Source: Vulcanimicrobiota bacterium (GTDB lineage Bacteria > Eremiobacterota > Eremiobacteria > Baltobacterales > Baltobacteraceae). Taken from it: 7,689 bases of DNA. Position 1 is the stretch's first letter, and each line of letters starts with the position of its first letter. Shown piece by piece: positions 7,318 to 7,689 of the stretch. The stretch is from the NCBI GenBank assembly GCA_030042755.1, contig JASHZC010000024.1, positions 1-7,689 of the forward strand, given 5' to 3'. The position numbers and the translations under genes are program-made. A model generated the notes under the pieces. It did not search any database, was not told the origin of the DNA, and was given only the letters and a program-made list of their open reading frames with translations.

Positions 7318-7689
7318 GGTCTTTGGAACCGCTGCGCGGTGGCTCGACGAAGGGCGGCCTTTCGCGCTGGCAACGCTCGTCGAATTGCGCGAAGCCAAGA
7401 CCGCGCCGATTGGAACGACGATCGCGGTGAGCGGCGACGGACAGATCGTCGGGAATATCGGGGCCGGCTGCTACGAATCCGAAATCATCGAGACCGCGCA
7501 AAAAACGCTGGCGGACGGCGTCCTGCGCAACCTCGACATCAATCTCGACAACGACGACGAGCTCTCCGGCGGAACGGCGTGCGGCGCGGTCATGCGGCTT
7601 TTGGTCTGGCGCCCGAACCCAGCATTTGCCGATGATGCGCGGGCAATTTTTGCGGGGCAGCACGCGGTCGAACTCGCGATCGGCAACTT
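7310..7689 (+). CDS. second XdhC/CoxI-family accessory protein (5' part, runs off window)
   Basis: 126 codons are visible and the frame is open at the window end. The peptide starts V/M-REVFGTAARWLDEG, followed by PFALATLVELREAKTAPIG and VSGDGQIVGNIGAGCYESEI (Cys54), the XdhC/CoxI N-terminal domain. GGTACGAVMRLLVWRP (87-102, Cys91) follows at the place where family members have a CGG-type motif leading to the Rossmann domain. Compared with the XdhC protein at 4306 it keeps the more usual IGxG/GxGCxE arrangement, so the two are diverged paralogs rather than a recent duplication. XdhC proteins bind molybdenum cofactor and promote its sulfuration and insertion. Position after coxE suggests CoxF by synteny with Oligotropha, but the sequence could equally be CoxI. 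The GTG start overlaps coxE by eight bases. The missing C-terminal half would show whether it also carries a YHS tail. Confidence 0.85.
   Translation, partial: MREVFGTAARWLDEGRPFALATLVELREAKTAPIGTTIAVSGDGQIVGNIGAGCYESEIIETAQKTLADGVLRNLDINLDNDDELSGGTACGAVMRLLVWRPNPAFADDARAIFAGQHAVELAIGN

Overview
The window is almost entirely one plus-strand operon for an aerobic, molybdenum-copper carbon monoxide dehydrogenase (CODH) and its maturation proteins. The decisive evidence is in the large subunit, which carries the active-site loop AYRCSFR (CoxL residues 367-373). This is the signature of form I (true CO-oxidising) CoxL, with the Cu-binding cysteine in place. Form II relatives have AYRGAGR. The host should therefore be able to use CO, possibly at trace atmospheric levels, as an electron donor. 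By eye the DNA is GC-rich (around 60%) with bacterial-style packed genes. No taxonomic marker is present. The gene order, the YHS-tailed XdhC protein and the base composition would fit an environmental soil-type phylum (Actinobacteriota, Chloroflexota, Eremiobacterota and similar), but the phylum cannot be fixed from this window.

Layout: 1-109 may be the tail of an upstream reading frame, and 110-144 is a short gap with a small inverted repeat and a strong Shine-Dalgarno for coxM. Bases 145-3852 encode the three structural subunits in the order M (FAD), S (two [2Fe-2S]) and L (Mo-pterin/Cu). Bases 3849-4301 encode the SRPBCC protein CoxG. Bases 4306-5310 encode an XdhC/CoxF-type accessory protein with a C-terminal cysteine-rich YHS domain. 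Bases 5307-6233 encode the MoxR-type AAA+ ATPase CoxD, and 6238-7317 the von Willebrand A protein CoxE. From 7310 a second XdhC-family protein begins and runs off the window end. Every junction after coxM is an overlap or a gap of 1-4 bases, so the genes are probably co-transcribed and several are translationally coupled. I see no terminator, tRNA, rRNA, repeat array or mobile element.

How the parts fit: CoxL oxidises CO to CO2, and electrons pass through the CoxS iron-sulfur clusters to FAD in CoxM and on to the respiratory quinone pool, where CoxG is thought to act. CoxD and CoxE form a MoxR/VWA pair that, in the studied carboxidotroph system, matures the Mo/Cu/S site. The XdhC-type proteins belong to the family that handles or sulfurates molybdenum cofactor. 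The least conventional points are the YHS tail on one XdhC protein, the gene order M-S-L-G-XdhC/YHS-D-E-XdhC (in Oligotropha it is M-S-L-D-E-F-G), a short CoxG with no obvious membrane anchor, and small departures from consensus in the CoxM FAD motif and the CoxS cluster loop. This is a recognisable system with variations, not a wholly new one.
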